Shown: one piece after another, positions 9,557 through 19,012 of the stretch | How the letters are laid out: every line of letters begins with the position of its first letter | Position numbering within the stretch: position 1 is the first letter of the stretch | NCBI RefSeq assembly: GCF_000234665.1 | Contig: NC_018318.1 | Coordinates: 471,773 to 535,772, forward strand | Direction of reading: 5' to 3' | Source: Leishmania mexicana MHOM/GT/2001/U1103 | Taxonomy: Eukaryota; Euglenozoa; Kinetoplastea; Trypanosomatida; Trypanosomatidae | Length of the DNA stretch: 64,000 nt | Translations under genes and position numbers: made by a program | The notes under the pieces: model-generated | Database searches by the model: none | Told to the model about the DNA's origin: nothing | The model's input: only the letters and a program-made list of their open reading frames with translations

Positions 9557-12373
9557 ATGGATCTGGCGGAGAAGCGGAAGCAACTGGAGGCCCTACGCGC
9601 CGCCCGGCAAGCGAAGCAGCAGTTAGTGGAGCAGTACATCTCTGGCCGCTCCTCAAACCCCAATGGTAGCCCAACGTCCTCGACGTCCTTGTCGAGGAGT
9701 GCCCTTTCTTTGGCACCTCCTGCCATTGCTGCTGCTGGCGACTCAGTGGCAGTGACAGGCACCTTGGCCTCGCCAAGGTCGGCACGACCACCGTCGCTTC
9801 GTAGCCGCAGCGGTGGGGGGCGACTGTCTGTATCGTCGACTCGCGGCCCCGCTGTCACCGCCAAAGCTGCCGCTCCTTCTGCGGCCTCATCGCCTGTCAC
9901 GTCGGCTTCGCCGACTACCCCGGCTGCGCAGAGGGCGCGCCCGACAACCCCGAGTAGGCAAACCGCTCCCTCGCAGGCGCAAGCTGCCCCCGCCGACGGG
10001 GGCGTTGCACCTCGATCGATTCGCCTGGTGTCAGTCAACAAGGAGAGCACGGTGACGCACGCTGCCGTAGCCGGCTTCTCCGCCGCTTCTCCAAACGCGT
10101 GCCCTGCTGTTGGGCCGCTTCACGGATCAGCTCTGCCGCCGGTTACCTCAAGGGCCGCCGGTGCGCCTCCAACGGAGGAAGGACTGGCCGCCTATGGGGG
10201 CTGGGGCTTCCTGCGAAAGTGTATGCGTGTCCCGGCGCGGGATGCCACCGGGGCTGCGGTGACACAACCCGTCTGTATCTTCAACCCTTCTGTGCTTCTC
10301 GGTGATGTAGCCGGATCGGTCGAGAGTAGCCGCCGACGCGTCGTCTTGGACTCCACCTCGTGCCTCGTACCCTACGACGGCGCGGCTGCCGGCCAGCGAC
10401 TCGGCGACGCTGCCATGATGACCTCGCCTACGGTGTGGTCGGTGTGCGTGGCAGCGGCCTACGGATCGTGCGAATCTCCCGCTGTAACGGGTGGCGGCAA
10501 TGCCGGTGAGCTTTCCATGAACATGCGCTGCCATGGCAGCACCGATCCAGCAGGGCCGGAGAATCGTATGGGCGCCAGCGCGCTGGATCCGTTGCTCATG
10601 CTCAGCACCGGTGGCACCCCCGTCGGGACGTCCCAGCAGCGTGCACGTGCGGCTGCCAGGCCGGCGACCGGTGCCGCCGCCGCCGCCGCTGCGGCTGCTG
10701 CGAGGGTGCGTGCCTCCATGGATTGCGGGTATCCGTGGGGCTCCGCCTCCGCCGCACCGTCGGCTGTGCCGGGCACCACGACGGAGTCGGCCCTGAAGGT
10801 GGCGAAGGAGTCGCCGGGACTTGTGCTGGCGTGGTTCCTCGTGCCTATGCCTGCCAACACGATTCCCCGAAAGGAGGGCTCCTTTGCCGGGACTACAGCG
10901 GCTCCTGGTAGCGGGTTCGTCAGCTGCGTCAGCGGCGACATAACAGCGACGCCCGAGTACGTGGTGATTGTGCTCCCTCTCGTGTGCGACTCGGAGGTGA
11001 TGACATTGCTCGCCCATCCATTGCAGCCGTCGACACTGCTCGGTGGAACCCGGTGTGGCCGGATTGTGCAGTGGTCGATTGGGCAGGCGTGGGCACAGGT
11101 TGAACCACGCCGGCTACTGGAGCGGGCGCTGGCGACGACGGGCACCACGACGACTCTGCTACTCCCGCCACAGCGACCTGCCCACTCGTCGTTTCCGTCT
11201 CCCCAGGCACACCAGGCGCCGGTGTTGCGCATGGCCGTTCACGGCGACGCCAGCTGTCACCACCTTTACTCCATCAGCCAAGAGGGCAAGGTGTGCACGT
11301 GGACAGCATCGCAGCCACTGCACCCAGCGGCGTCCTGCCTGTCGTACCTCGGCATTCGGCCAATGGGCTGTATTGGGGTGACGGCGCAGTTCGTGGAGCG
11401 GGCCGGCACAGACGCCATGACGAAGGTTTTCATTGGCACCACCTCTGGTGCTCTCCTCGTCGGCACGAACAGGGACGCAAAGTCGATCGAGCTTCAGTAC
11501 TACGGGCCGCCACGCGCGCTGCCCACCTCATCGACTGTTATTAGGACACTTGATGTCACCGCCACGCCAGCCTACCCGAGCGGTGTAGCAGCAGCAGCCT
11601 CTACGACTTCGTTCCGTGACAGCGCAGGGACGGCGGCGCCGACTTGTTCGACAGCCTCGCCCAACCATCCCACCGGCGCTGAGGCTTCTGCTGCTCCTGA
11701 GCAAAGCGGTCAATACCGCCTCACCGCGACGTCCTCGCAGTCAGCAGCGACTGCCGCGGTGGCGCGCCGTGTCCAGCCTGCGGCACTGCACCCGCACCGA
11801 GGTCGCATCGTTTCGATGGCTTTGCAGACGGCGACCCACGGCCTGCGGGGTCGTGACTGTGTTGTCTCGGCGGCGACGGACGGCAGCTGCGTCGCCTGGT
11901 TTGACCGCTCTGTCATCCCTCTCGAAGGCTTCTCCTCGGCCGTAACGAGCGTCTGCTGGTCGCCGACGAAGCAAGGGGTCCTTGCCGCTGGTGACGCCAG
12001 TGGACTGGTTACCGTGTGGGCTGTGAACACGAGCATCATTACCCCTGTGGTGACCGTGTCGCTGCGTGAAGCGGGCCACCGCGCTCGCGGCAACGCGTCA
12101 TCGGACGGGGTGCTGTGGGTGGTGTCAGGGGCGAGCGACGCAGGTGCTGGAGCTGGCGGCGGCACCGCCGGTGGTGGTACCTTCGGCTTTGGGAGTGACG
12201 ACGATGAGGCCGACGCCGTCGACGGAGAGGAGGTGGGTGCTTCGCTGGGTGAGGCTGACGTGGTCGGCTCCGCCATCTCCTCGGTCTTCTTCTCTCGCGA
12301 CGGGCAGTGGCTATTCGCGAGTACTGCGAGAGGCTACGTCCACACACTGCACTTGGGCGTGTCGCTGGCGTAG
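9557..12373 (+). CDS. WD-repeat protein, probable cytoplasmic dynein intermediate chain
   Basis: The protein is 938 residues. The N-terminus (MDLAEKRKQLEALRAARQAK) is the basic helical start typical of cytoplasmic dynein intermediate chains, which bind dynactin and light chains before a C-terminal WD40 propeller. A Ser/Pro/Thr/Ala-rich linker covers about residues 30-200. Propeller-like pieces follow in the order expected for the family: HPLQPSTLLGGTRCGRIVQW, then HHLYSISQEGKVCTW, then KVFIGTTSGALLVG, then VVSAATDGSCVAWFD, then VTSVCWSPTKQGVLAAGDAS, then a last blade WLFASTARGYVHTLHL. Low-complexity inserts interrupt several blades, including a Gly/Ala insert before the last one. ATG 9557 is the first ATG in frame; the open frame extends further upstream only without an ATG. 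The assignment rests on motif order. Another WD-repeat motor subunit, such as an intraflagellar or axonemal intermediate chain, is the main alternative. Confidence 0.75.
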   Translation: MDLAEKRKQLEALRAARQAKQQLVEQYISGRSSNPNGSPTSSTSLSRSALSLAPPAIAAAGDSVAVTGTLASPRSARPPSLRSRSGGGRLSVSSTRGPAVTAKAAAPSAASSPVTSASPTTPAAQRARPTTPSRQTAPSQAQAAPADGGVAPRSIRLVSVNKESTVTHAAVAGFSAASPNACPAVGPLHGSALPPVTSRAAGAPPTEEGLAAYGGWGFLRKCMRVPARDATGAAVTQPVCIFNPSVLLGDVAGSVESSRRRVVLDSTSCLVPYDGAAAGQRLGDAAMMTSPTVWSVCVAAAYGSCESPAVTGGGNAGELSMNMRCHGSTDPAGPENRMGASALDPLLMLSTGGTPVGTSQQRARAAARPATGAAAAAAAAAARVRASMDCGYPWGSASAAPSAVPGTTTESALKVAKESPGLVLAWFLVPMPANTIPRKEGSFAGTTAAPGSGFVSCVSGDITATPEYVVIVLPLVCDSEVMTLLAHPLQPSTLLGGTRCGRIVQWSIGQAWAQVEPRRLLERALATTGTTTTLLLPPQRPAHSSFPSPQAHQAPVLRMAVHGDASCHHLYSISQEGKVCTWTASQPLHPAASCLSYLGIRPMGCIGVTAQFVERAGTDAMTKVFIGTTSGALLVGTNRDAKSIELQYYGPPRALPTSSTVIRTLDVTATPAYPSGVAAAASTTSFRDSAGTAAPTCSTASPNHPTGAEASAAPEQSGQYRLTATSSQSAATAAVARRVQPAALHPHRGRIVSMALQTATHGLRGRDCVVSAATDGSCVAWFDRSVIPLEGFSSAVTSVCWSPTKQGVLAAGDASGLVTVWAVNTSIITPVVTVSLREAGHRARGNASSDGVLWVVSGASDAGAGAGGGTAGGGTFGFGSDDDEADAVDGEEVGASLGEADVVGSAISSVFFSRDGQWLFASTARGYVHTLHLGVSLA

Positions 12374-14668
12374 TGCTGCTGAGGTGAGGAGGGTGGCGGA
12401 CGAGAGGCGAAGGGCGCACCGAGGGTGACAGACACGCCCCCCTACCCTCCTCCCTCAGGCATATGCGCGCGCCCTCTTCAGCTGATGTACAACACACAGA
12501 CTACGGAGGCCAACGACGGTGTAGAGACAGAGAGAACCACTGACGCAGGTAGATGATGGCGAAGTGCGCACCACATTGGTAAAAAGCTTGTTGCAGGCAG
12601 ACCGCCGACACCCCGCCAATCCGTGTCGCTCCTTTTTTGTGCTTCCGAATCTCTGCGGGGTGGTGAGGCGAGAAATCCGAGATCGCTCTCACACGCTGCT
12701 GGGATTTTAGAGGGTGGCAAGTAGAAGCCGTCGAGAACACACGTCATGCCGTCTCCTTAGGGTCCAGGGACAGGGCTGCGATGTGTGCGCTCTCATGATC
12801 CAACAACACACCCCTTCTCTTGTCTGCATGACCGCTGGCGTCTATCCTCTCCTCTGCTCGCACAGCATGGCAGCTGCAATGTCCACGCCCCTCTCGCTCC
12901 GTACAGTTTCTCCTCCCCTCTCTTTCTGCAGACGATACGGCAAGTGAACAGAGCGAGTGTTTAGGCGCATCGCTTCACCAGTCACCACCCCGACAGAGAC
13001 CGCCACTGTCAAGCATGTCGGGTGCACCGAAGTCCGGCAGCAGGCGAATGCAAGCGTTGTCTTGCTCTGCGTGAGAGGTGCAGGGGCGGACTAGGCAGCA
13101 GAGGCACTGAACGGGCCGAAGAAGATCCTGGCAGCCCCTCTCCGCGCCGAGGAGCAGCACCAGCCGCACGAGCCCTCAAAGAACTCTGAAGAGAGGTCTG
13201 CCCATCGGGTGTCCCTGAGAGGGACAGGACAAGGTAATGAGATGCCCACAGGAGGTGGTAGCGTGCCACGCGGGAAGACGACACGCCACGGCGCTGCATT
13301 TTCCCCTGCTAGAGTGCGCATGCCAACGCAGCTGTGTGGCACGTGCACACGACTGGCAGTGTGTCGGCTGGGTGCATTCTCATCATGCGCATCGCATGCA
13401 CATGACCAGGCCCACCAAGCGGACACACACTGCTGCAAGGAGCTCTCGGGTGTAGACGTGGAAAAAGCGGCCCTTCGTTATTGGACTCATGGGGGCTCAG
13501 CACCTTCCCACGCAGCTGTGACAGACTGCTGCTCTCGGGCTAGAGCGCGCGGAGGTGCTGGCAGCTGGGTTTGAGGCCGTGATGCCCACCGAAGAAGTGT
13601 GCCAAGCGAGAAACGGAGAGGCAGAGTGGTGTGCGAGCACGCCGGGGAGAGCGAGCCTCTAGGCGACGCAGGACTAGCGGCAGCGGGGGGGGACACATGC
13701 GTTTCTTCTCCTGTCCGACCTCTCCTGCGCGATGAGGTGAGGGGAGACACACAGCCGTGGGGAACGCATCACAGAAGTTTGAAAGTGATTCGCCCACACA
13801 TGCCCACTCACACGCACACGCACACGCCGATGGTGATGATGCCTCCTACGATGTAGCCGCCTGTGGTGTGCATGCGTGCGTGCAGCGGTCTGTCGCCCCA
13901 TCCGTTGTGCGCTCCTCTTTTAGCATGGTGGCGGGGGATCTCGTACGGGTCTTTTTCTTTTTTCCGAAAAATTTCCTCCGCTTCTGCTCGTTTTTTTGTG
14001 CCTCTCACTCTTGAGCTCGCTGCTCTCCGTGGCTGACTGCATGCGGCTAGCTATGCGGCGCGTCGTTGGTCACTTCCTCCCCTACGCTGACACCCCCCTC
14101 CCCCCATTCACCCCTCCAGCCATCCTCGCTGATCTTCTTTCCACGGCACATTGTGTGCGCCGGCACTCGTCAGCATGACGCACAACAAGCAAGTGAACAA
14201 GCCCACACACACTCCTCGTTCCCTTTGAGGCGGCCACTCGCTCGTGCGCACGCAGAAGAAGAACACGCTCACACCCCGAGAACGCAGCGTCACGGTTGAC
14301 CAGCTGCTGAGTAGCACACCCGATTGCCCGTGCTTCGGGGTGCGTCCGTCAGCTCTCACCTCCCCCCTCTCTTCCATCTCGCACGACGCCTGGCACTCTG
14401 GAGGCCGCACCGCAACCTTCCCTTTCTGAGGCAAGGAACAGGCAGCGCAGCAGAGCAGTCCTGGACGCACTGACAGCCGTCGGCAGTACCCTTCCGTCCT
14501 CTTCTCTTCTCCTGTTCTTCCTTGTATTTTGCGGTGACGCCGAGGGACAGAGTTATTCGGATACGCGCAGGTATCCCGCACACCCACACGGCGGAGGCGC
14601 GCGCACACACACAACGTGTGCGTTGCGTTGACTTCGTTAGCGCTACATAGGCTCGCCAATCTCCTAGA
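12374..14668. other. intergenic / UTR region
   Basis: A long spacer of 2.3 kb. It has CA-rich runs near 13790-13830, a T/A-rich patch at 13950-13976 and a C-rich run near 14094-14117. No gene-like frame was seen. A pyrimidine run at about 14500-14530 followed by AG near 14551 and 14557 could serve the next gene. Confidence 0.6.
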
Positions 14669-16201
14669 ATGCTGTCAAACTTCTCCTGTCGCGTGCTGCT
14701 CACGCTCCCAGCGTGGTTGCCTCCCCTGAGCTTTGCTCGTCGCAGTGATGTCGTTGCCGCCGCTGCTCTGCGCACCGGAAGCAGGATGGGTTTGAGCTGC
14801 GCGCTGACGAGCGGCATCTCGCTTTGTTGCTTCTCGAACACGCCTGCTCGACTCAGCTGTGGCGCTGGTATTCTGCATCGTTCTAAGCTGTGTCTCGGTG
14901 GTTTTGGGGAGCCTGCGCAAGGCAGGCCGCACAGTGCGAACCACGGTGCTGTGCGTCTGCACGGAACCGTAACTGCCTTCAAGCACCGCCGCGGCTACGG
15001 CTTTGTGCTGGCGGAGGGGATTGCCGCATCTGCACCCCCTCTCAAGCATAGATACGTCGCTCTCGATACTCATGCCGCGGCTGCTGGCAACGATGGCATC
15101 CAGCCGGCGCGGGAGGAGGCGTGCAACGACCTGCACAGGTCCTTTTTTTTCACTCGCAGCGCACTACTGGGCGGCTTTTACGTTACGGAGGGAGAGCGGG
15201 TTTCGTTCGCGGTAGTTCCGGTGTCCCCGAGGAGAGGAATCAATCGCCGAGTAGCGGGAGACTCGCCAAGCAGCCGTAAAGACGACGGTGACCACGCTAC
15301 CTTAGCCGCCGCCGAGACGGCAGAGTTCTCGCTGGGCAGCGCAGAAGGGGAGTTGGAGGAAGACGGCAGCGCAGCCACGAGCGATACCCAATCCCAGCCG
15401 CATCGCATCGCCGTCAGCTTAAGATACTACGACCCTACAACAGGAAAGGAAACACCGATATCCCCGCTGATGCTCTACGGGAAAATTGTAGAGTGGCATG
15501 CAGCGGAGGGTGTCGGCGTGATTGCGGAGCTGGACACGCGTCGGCAGTACCACGAAGATGCACCGCGCTTTCCCTTTTCGATGGAGAGCGTGGATCTCAC
15601 CTTTGGCACAGAGTTGCGTCCCGGCCGCTACGTACGCTTCTGCCTGGAGCCTGCCACTCCCGCGCAGAGTGTCGGCGGCGAAGACACCGTCCTCGCAGTG
15701 ACGCCCACAAGTGGTGCGGAGGCCGCTGCCGACGTCGACGAAGGTGTGGCGCTCGTGGCGCAGCGCGTCATCATCGATTCCACGATGGAGCGTCGCAAGG
15801 GCGCCTTTGGCCGCCCGCTCGTCCTGGCCGACGCAGCGCCGGGCACCATGACGAGCGAGTCCCGGTTCTCCGGCGTGGTACGGGAGGTGAGGGTGGATCA
15901 CTTCGGCTTCATCCAGGACGACCTCAGCGGCGAGTCCATCTTCTTCCACTTATCAAACGCGTCTTCGAGGGTGAGGGCGGGCGACCGGGTTACGTATCTG
16001 CTTCGCGAGGTGAATCATGGCAAGCACGCCGGCAAGAAGGCGTGCTACGACGTCCTCGTTGATCAGACGACGACGAGCCGTGCACCCGACGCAGCCAGCG
16101 ATGGCGGGGCGGCTGCGGGTGGGCATCATCAGAAACACGCGGCAGAACGCCGCTCCAAGACGGCGGGCGATGCGGGTGACTTGGACTTCGAACTCCTTTA
16201 G
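14669..16201 (+). CDS. Putative mitochondrial protein with three cold-shock-domain-like units
   Basis: The protein is 510 residues. The N-terminus (MLSNFSCRVLLTLPAWLPPL, then SFARRSD) is hydrophobic and Arg-containing without acidic residues, as in trypanosomatid mitochondrial import signals. Three segments look like cold-shock (OB-fold, single-strand nucleic-acid binding) units. Unit 1 is about 98-183, with LHGTVTAFKHRRGYGFV and SFFFTRSAL, split by an insert. Unit 2 is about 268-327, with LYGKIVEWHAAEGVGVI, and is the most degenerate. Unit 3 is about 399-464, with FSGVVREVRVDHFGFIQDD and SIFFHLSNA, and is closest to the RNP1/RNP2 pattern. An acidic linker (about 220-240) separates units 1 and 2. 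The C-terminus is polar and His/Lys-rich. Trypanosomes use the single-CSD protein RBP16 in kinetoplast RNA work. This is a larger, different protein, so a mitochondrial RNA-binding role is inference. Confidence 0.75.
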   Translation: MLSNFSCRVLLTLPAWLPPLSFARRSDVVAAAALRTGSRMGLSCALTSGISLCCFSNTPARLSCGAGILHRSKLCLGGFGEPAQGRPHSANHGAVRLHGTVTAFKHRRGYGFVLAEGIAASAPPLKHRYVALDTHAAAAGNDGIQPAREEACNDLHRSFFFTRSALLGGFYVTEGERVSFAVVPVSPRRGINRRVAGDSPSSRKDDGDHATLAAAETAEFSLGSAEGELEEDGSAATSDTQSQPHRIAVSLRYYDPTTGKETPISPLMLYGKIVEWHAAEGVGVIAELDTRRQYHEDAPRFPFSMESVDLTFGTELRPGRYVRFCLEPATPAQSVGGEDTVLAVTPTSGAEAAADVDEGVALVAQRVIIDSTMERRKGAFGRPLVLADAAPGTMTSESRFSGVVREVRVDHFGFIQDDLSGESIFFHLSNASSRVRAGDRVTYLLREVNHGKHAGKKACYDVLVDQTTTSRAPDAASDGGAAAGGHHQKHAAERRSKTAGDAGDLDFELL

Positions 16202-17446
16202 CGTGTGACCGCGCCCACGACCACTTCGGGCTCTCCTTTACGTGTGCGTGCGGGTGCTTAAGTAAATCTGCTTCTTGTGTATGTCTGCGTGGGCGTTCAC
16301 GTGCTGCTGTGTGGTCCTCGTCTGTGCGTCGTGCGTGCCTCTCCTCCCCTCTCTCCGTGCCTCTGCGTGCATGCGCGTGAGCAGGCGCTTCTCCTCCCTT
16401 TTCCACGCAGACGTAGACGCGCCTCGTGCTTGATGCGTCGGCCTTTCCTTTCTCCCGACTTGCAAGACAGCGACACAGCGGCAAGGACGCCGGCGGACAT
16501 TGTGGGGGACTAATGAAGAGTAACCGTAGCAGCAGCTGACGTGGCGCCACAGGCGCAGAGGGCGAGCACCACGAAGAAAAAAATACCACACAGACTCGCA
16601 CGCCCAGACAACACGACAAGGGGTTTCCTGGCGTTTCGCTTCTCCTCTCACCTCTCCCTCGCTTAAAGATAACGCAGAGAAACGGCAGTGGAGTGCGGGT
16701 ATGCGCACACACATGCATCGACTGGCCACTCACTTACGGGCACGCAAGCAGAAGAAGCCGCCGGGATGGCTCATCACTTTAGTTCATTCACTGCGGACGT
16801 GGCGGCGCGTGCCGTGGTGTGGTGGCTGGTGTGTATTGCTTTCTTGTTTTGCTGTCACGCAGAGTGCGGAGACGAGAAGGATGTGATGGGGGGCCTGTGT
16901 CTACCGCGCTGTGCCGCACCCTCTCCCCACCACCCTCTCGCTGCCGGTCAACGTGACTGTCAGGGGTGGGGGGGGCTTTTCGCTCCTTTATTCTCACATT
17001 GCTTTACCCTCTTCATGTGCGCCGCCTTCCCCACTCCTCCTCTTCGCCCTCGTCCTCGTCCTTCCTCAGCCTGTGAGGGAGGTAGGGAGGGGGAGGATTG
17101 TGATGGATGGGGTCGCAACATGTCGTGTCCGTGTTGCACGCTGCTGCTTCTCCGTCATTCTTGCTGAATGACGTCTCCTCTGCTCAACGCGCTGACCCGA
17201 TCTCCGCCCCCTCTCGCTCTACACACACACACTTTTGGCACTTGTGTTAGCGGTGATGTATTTCTCTCCCAACCCCCTGCGCCCCTTTTTTCGCTGCATT
17301 TCACCTCCTCCCCCTCGCTTGCCGGCCGCCTTCGTGCTTCAGTACCGCGCCCACGCACGCCCACACACCTGCAGGTGCACTCACACTCGGCGCCACGACA
17401 CAGGGACGCACGCACACGAAGAGGACGAGGAGGTCGGCATTGGTCG
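16202..17446. other. intergenic / UTR region
   Basis: Contains a G run near 16966-16975, a CT-rich stretch around 17020-17060 and a strong pyrimidine tract at 17282-17340. An open frame runs from an ATG at 17168 into the next gene, but its translation is low-complexity and contains a likely splice acceptor, so I treat it as 5' UTR. Confidence 0.6.
17282..17342 (+). promoter_or_regulatory. candidate spliced-leader acceptor before the Tubby gene
   Basis: About 58 bases that are mostly pyrimidine end at the AG at 17341-17342. Trans-splicing here would remove the ATG at 17168 and leave a 5' UTR of about 104 nt before ATG 17447, which supports the chosen start. Confidence 0.5.
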
Positions 17447-19012
17447 ATGGTGCCGCAGATGGACTCCGCAGCCTATCAGCCAGCCACTCCACCGAGGAGC
17501 TCGCAATCACTGCCACCGCGGCGCGGAGGTGGTGACCCCCGCTTTCAGCGCTCACATGCAGCGGACATTACCGCTACGGCTGCCTCGCCGCCGCCGCCTC
17601 TGCCGTCGTCGCAGGCCCCGCCAGAGCCGCCGCGTCGCCACCTCAACCCCTCTTCCGGGCCTGAGGGGTTGGCTGCCGCGAGCAGAACACCCGACAGGAA
17701 GCGATCGCACTGCCACCAGCAGCGGCATCAGAATGCGTCAGCGGGAGACGGCACCCTCGACGCGTCTGCCCACAGCAACAACACGAATGCCATGATCCCA
17801 GCTGGACTGACGGAGGCCGCCGTGCAGCGCGCCTTTGGCAACGGCTGTGCACTGGCATCTTCGCCATCACCGGCACTTGCCGCTAGGTCAGTCGCAGGAG
17901 GAAGCGGGCGCGCGGGTGGCATCATCATGCCGACGCGCAAGGAGGGCAGCGACTCCGCCTCCATGTACAGCATGGCGCGGTCCGTGCTGCCAATGGACCC
18001 ACGTGAGCGTATCTACTACCGCCCCCGGCGCCATTTGCTGCAGTGTTACCTGGAGCGGCGCAAGCTCAAGGGCCTCGGAATCACGTCGCTGCTGCCCGGC
18101 CGCCACCAATCCTTCCAGTTTTTCCTGGGGCACGCAGACGACTTTGTACTAGCGGCCGTCCCGCGCAGCTTCAAGACACGTACAATGGTCGAGGATATGT
18201 CGAGCGGAGTTGGCGGGCAGTTCTACCCCGTCTCGCAAGGCGGTGCCAACATTGTGTTTACCATCAATCAGCAGCAGCTGGACAGTGACACGCGCAGCTT
18301 CGTCGGCAAGCTATCGCGGCGTAGAAGAGGGCTGGAGATGGTGATGTTTAGCGAGGGCAGCAAGGCTTCCCGGAAGGAGATTCTTGCGGTTTTGCTGCAC
18401 AACTTGGCCGACACAGACCGGTCCTCGTTCACGGTACTGCTGCCGGCCATCGACCCGGAGTCTGGGTATATCAAGCCGCTGGAGGGCGGTGAGGTTGCAT
18501 TCCTGCGCGACGGCCGCGGCAGCAGCCACACTGGGATCGATGAAGCGATGGCGAACTCCTCTGATGATGACGTCGAGGACGACGCGTCCTCGACCATGTC
18601 GAGGGTGACACCAAAGTTTGCGGCCGTGTGCGACTCTCGTGGGGCGAACGGCGCGCCCGTGCCGAGCAGCAGAGAGACAGTTGGTCGGCAGAAAAAGTGG
18701 TTCTCGCACGGGGTGCTGGCGCGGGAGTACCGGAGAAACCCAGGCAGCCCAAACATCATTGTCCTGAAGAGCAAGGAGCCTCAGTGGGATGGCGTGCTGC
18801 GCGGGTACAAGCTCGACTTCCACGGACGCTCCACGAAGGCGAGTAAGAAGAACTTTCAGCTCGTCGCCGTCTCTGATCCGGGGAAGGTGGTCATGCTCTT
18901 CGGCAAGCAGGACGACGACCGTTTTGCTCTCGACTTCCGCTACCCGCTGTGCGGTCTGCAAGCAGCCGCGATCGCCACCACGATGATGACAGCTGGAAAA
19001 GCGATCCGGTGA
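17447..19012 (+). CDS. Tubby C-terminal domain protein
   Basis: The protein is 521 residues from ATG 17447; a second in-frame ATG at 17459 is equally possible. Residues 1 to about 185 are Pro/Ser/His-rich and probably disordered. From about 187 (RIYYRPRRHLLQCYLERR) to the end the sequence follows the Tubby domain: a basic first strand, FVGKLSRRRR in the phosphoinositide-binding region, an acidic low-complexity insert near 375-390 (SSDDDVEDDASSTMS), and the family's terminal signature KKNFQLVAVSDPGKVVMLFG then RFALDFRYPLCGLQAAAI. Tubby and TULP proteins bind PI(4,5)P2 and carry membrane cargo into cilia with IFT-A, so a flagellar-membrane trafficking role is plausible here but inferred. The C-terminal signature makes the family call firm. 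Confidence 0.9.
   Translation: MVPQMDSAAYQPATPPRSSQSLPPRRGGGDPRFQRSHAADITATAASPPPPLPSSQAPPEPPRRHLNPSSGPEGLAAASRTPDRKRSHCHQQRHQNASAGDGTLDASAHSNNTNAMIPAGLTEAAVQRAFGNGCALASSPSPALAARSVAGGSGRAGGIIMPTRKEGSDSASMYSMARSVLPMDPRERIYYRPRRHLLQCYLERRKLKGLGITSLLPGRHQSFQFFLGHADDFVLAAVPRSFKTRTMVEDMSSGVGGQFYPVSQGGANIVFTINQQQLDSDTRSFVGKLSRRRRGLEMVMFSEGSKASRKEILAVLLHNLADTDRSSFTVLLPAIDPESGYIKPLEGGEVAFLRDGRGSSHTGIDEAMANSSDDDVEDDASSTMSRVTPKFAAVCDSRGANGAPVPSSRETVGRQKKWFSHGVLAREYRRNPGSPNIIVLKSKEPQWDGVLRGYKLDFHGRSTKASKKNFQLVAVSDPGKVVMLFGKQDDDRFALDFRYPLCGLQAAAIATTMMTAGKAIR

Noticed and set aside
17168..17446. N-terminal extension of the Tubby gene from ATG 17168
   Set aside because: Low-complexity translation, and the likely splice acceptor at 17341-17342 would remove that ATG.
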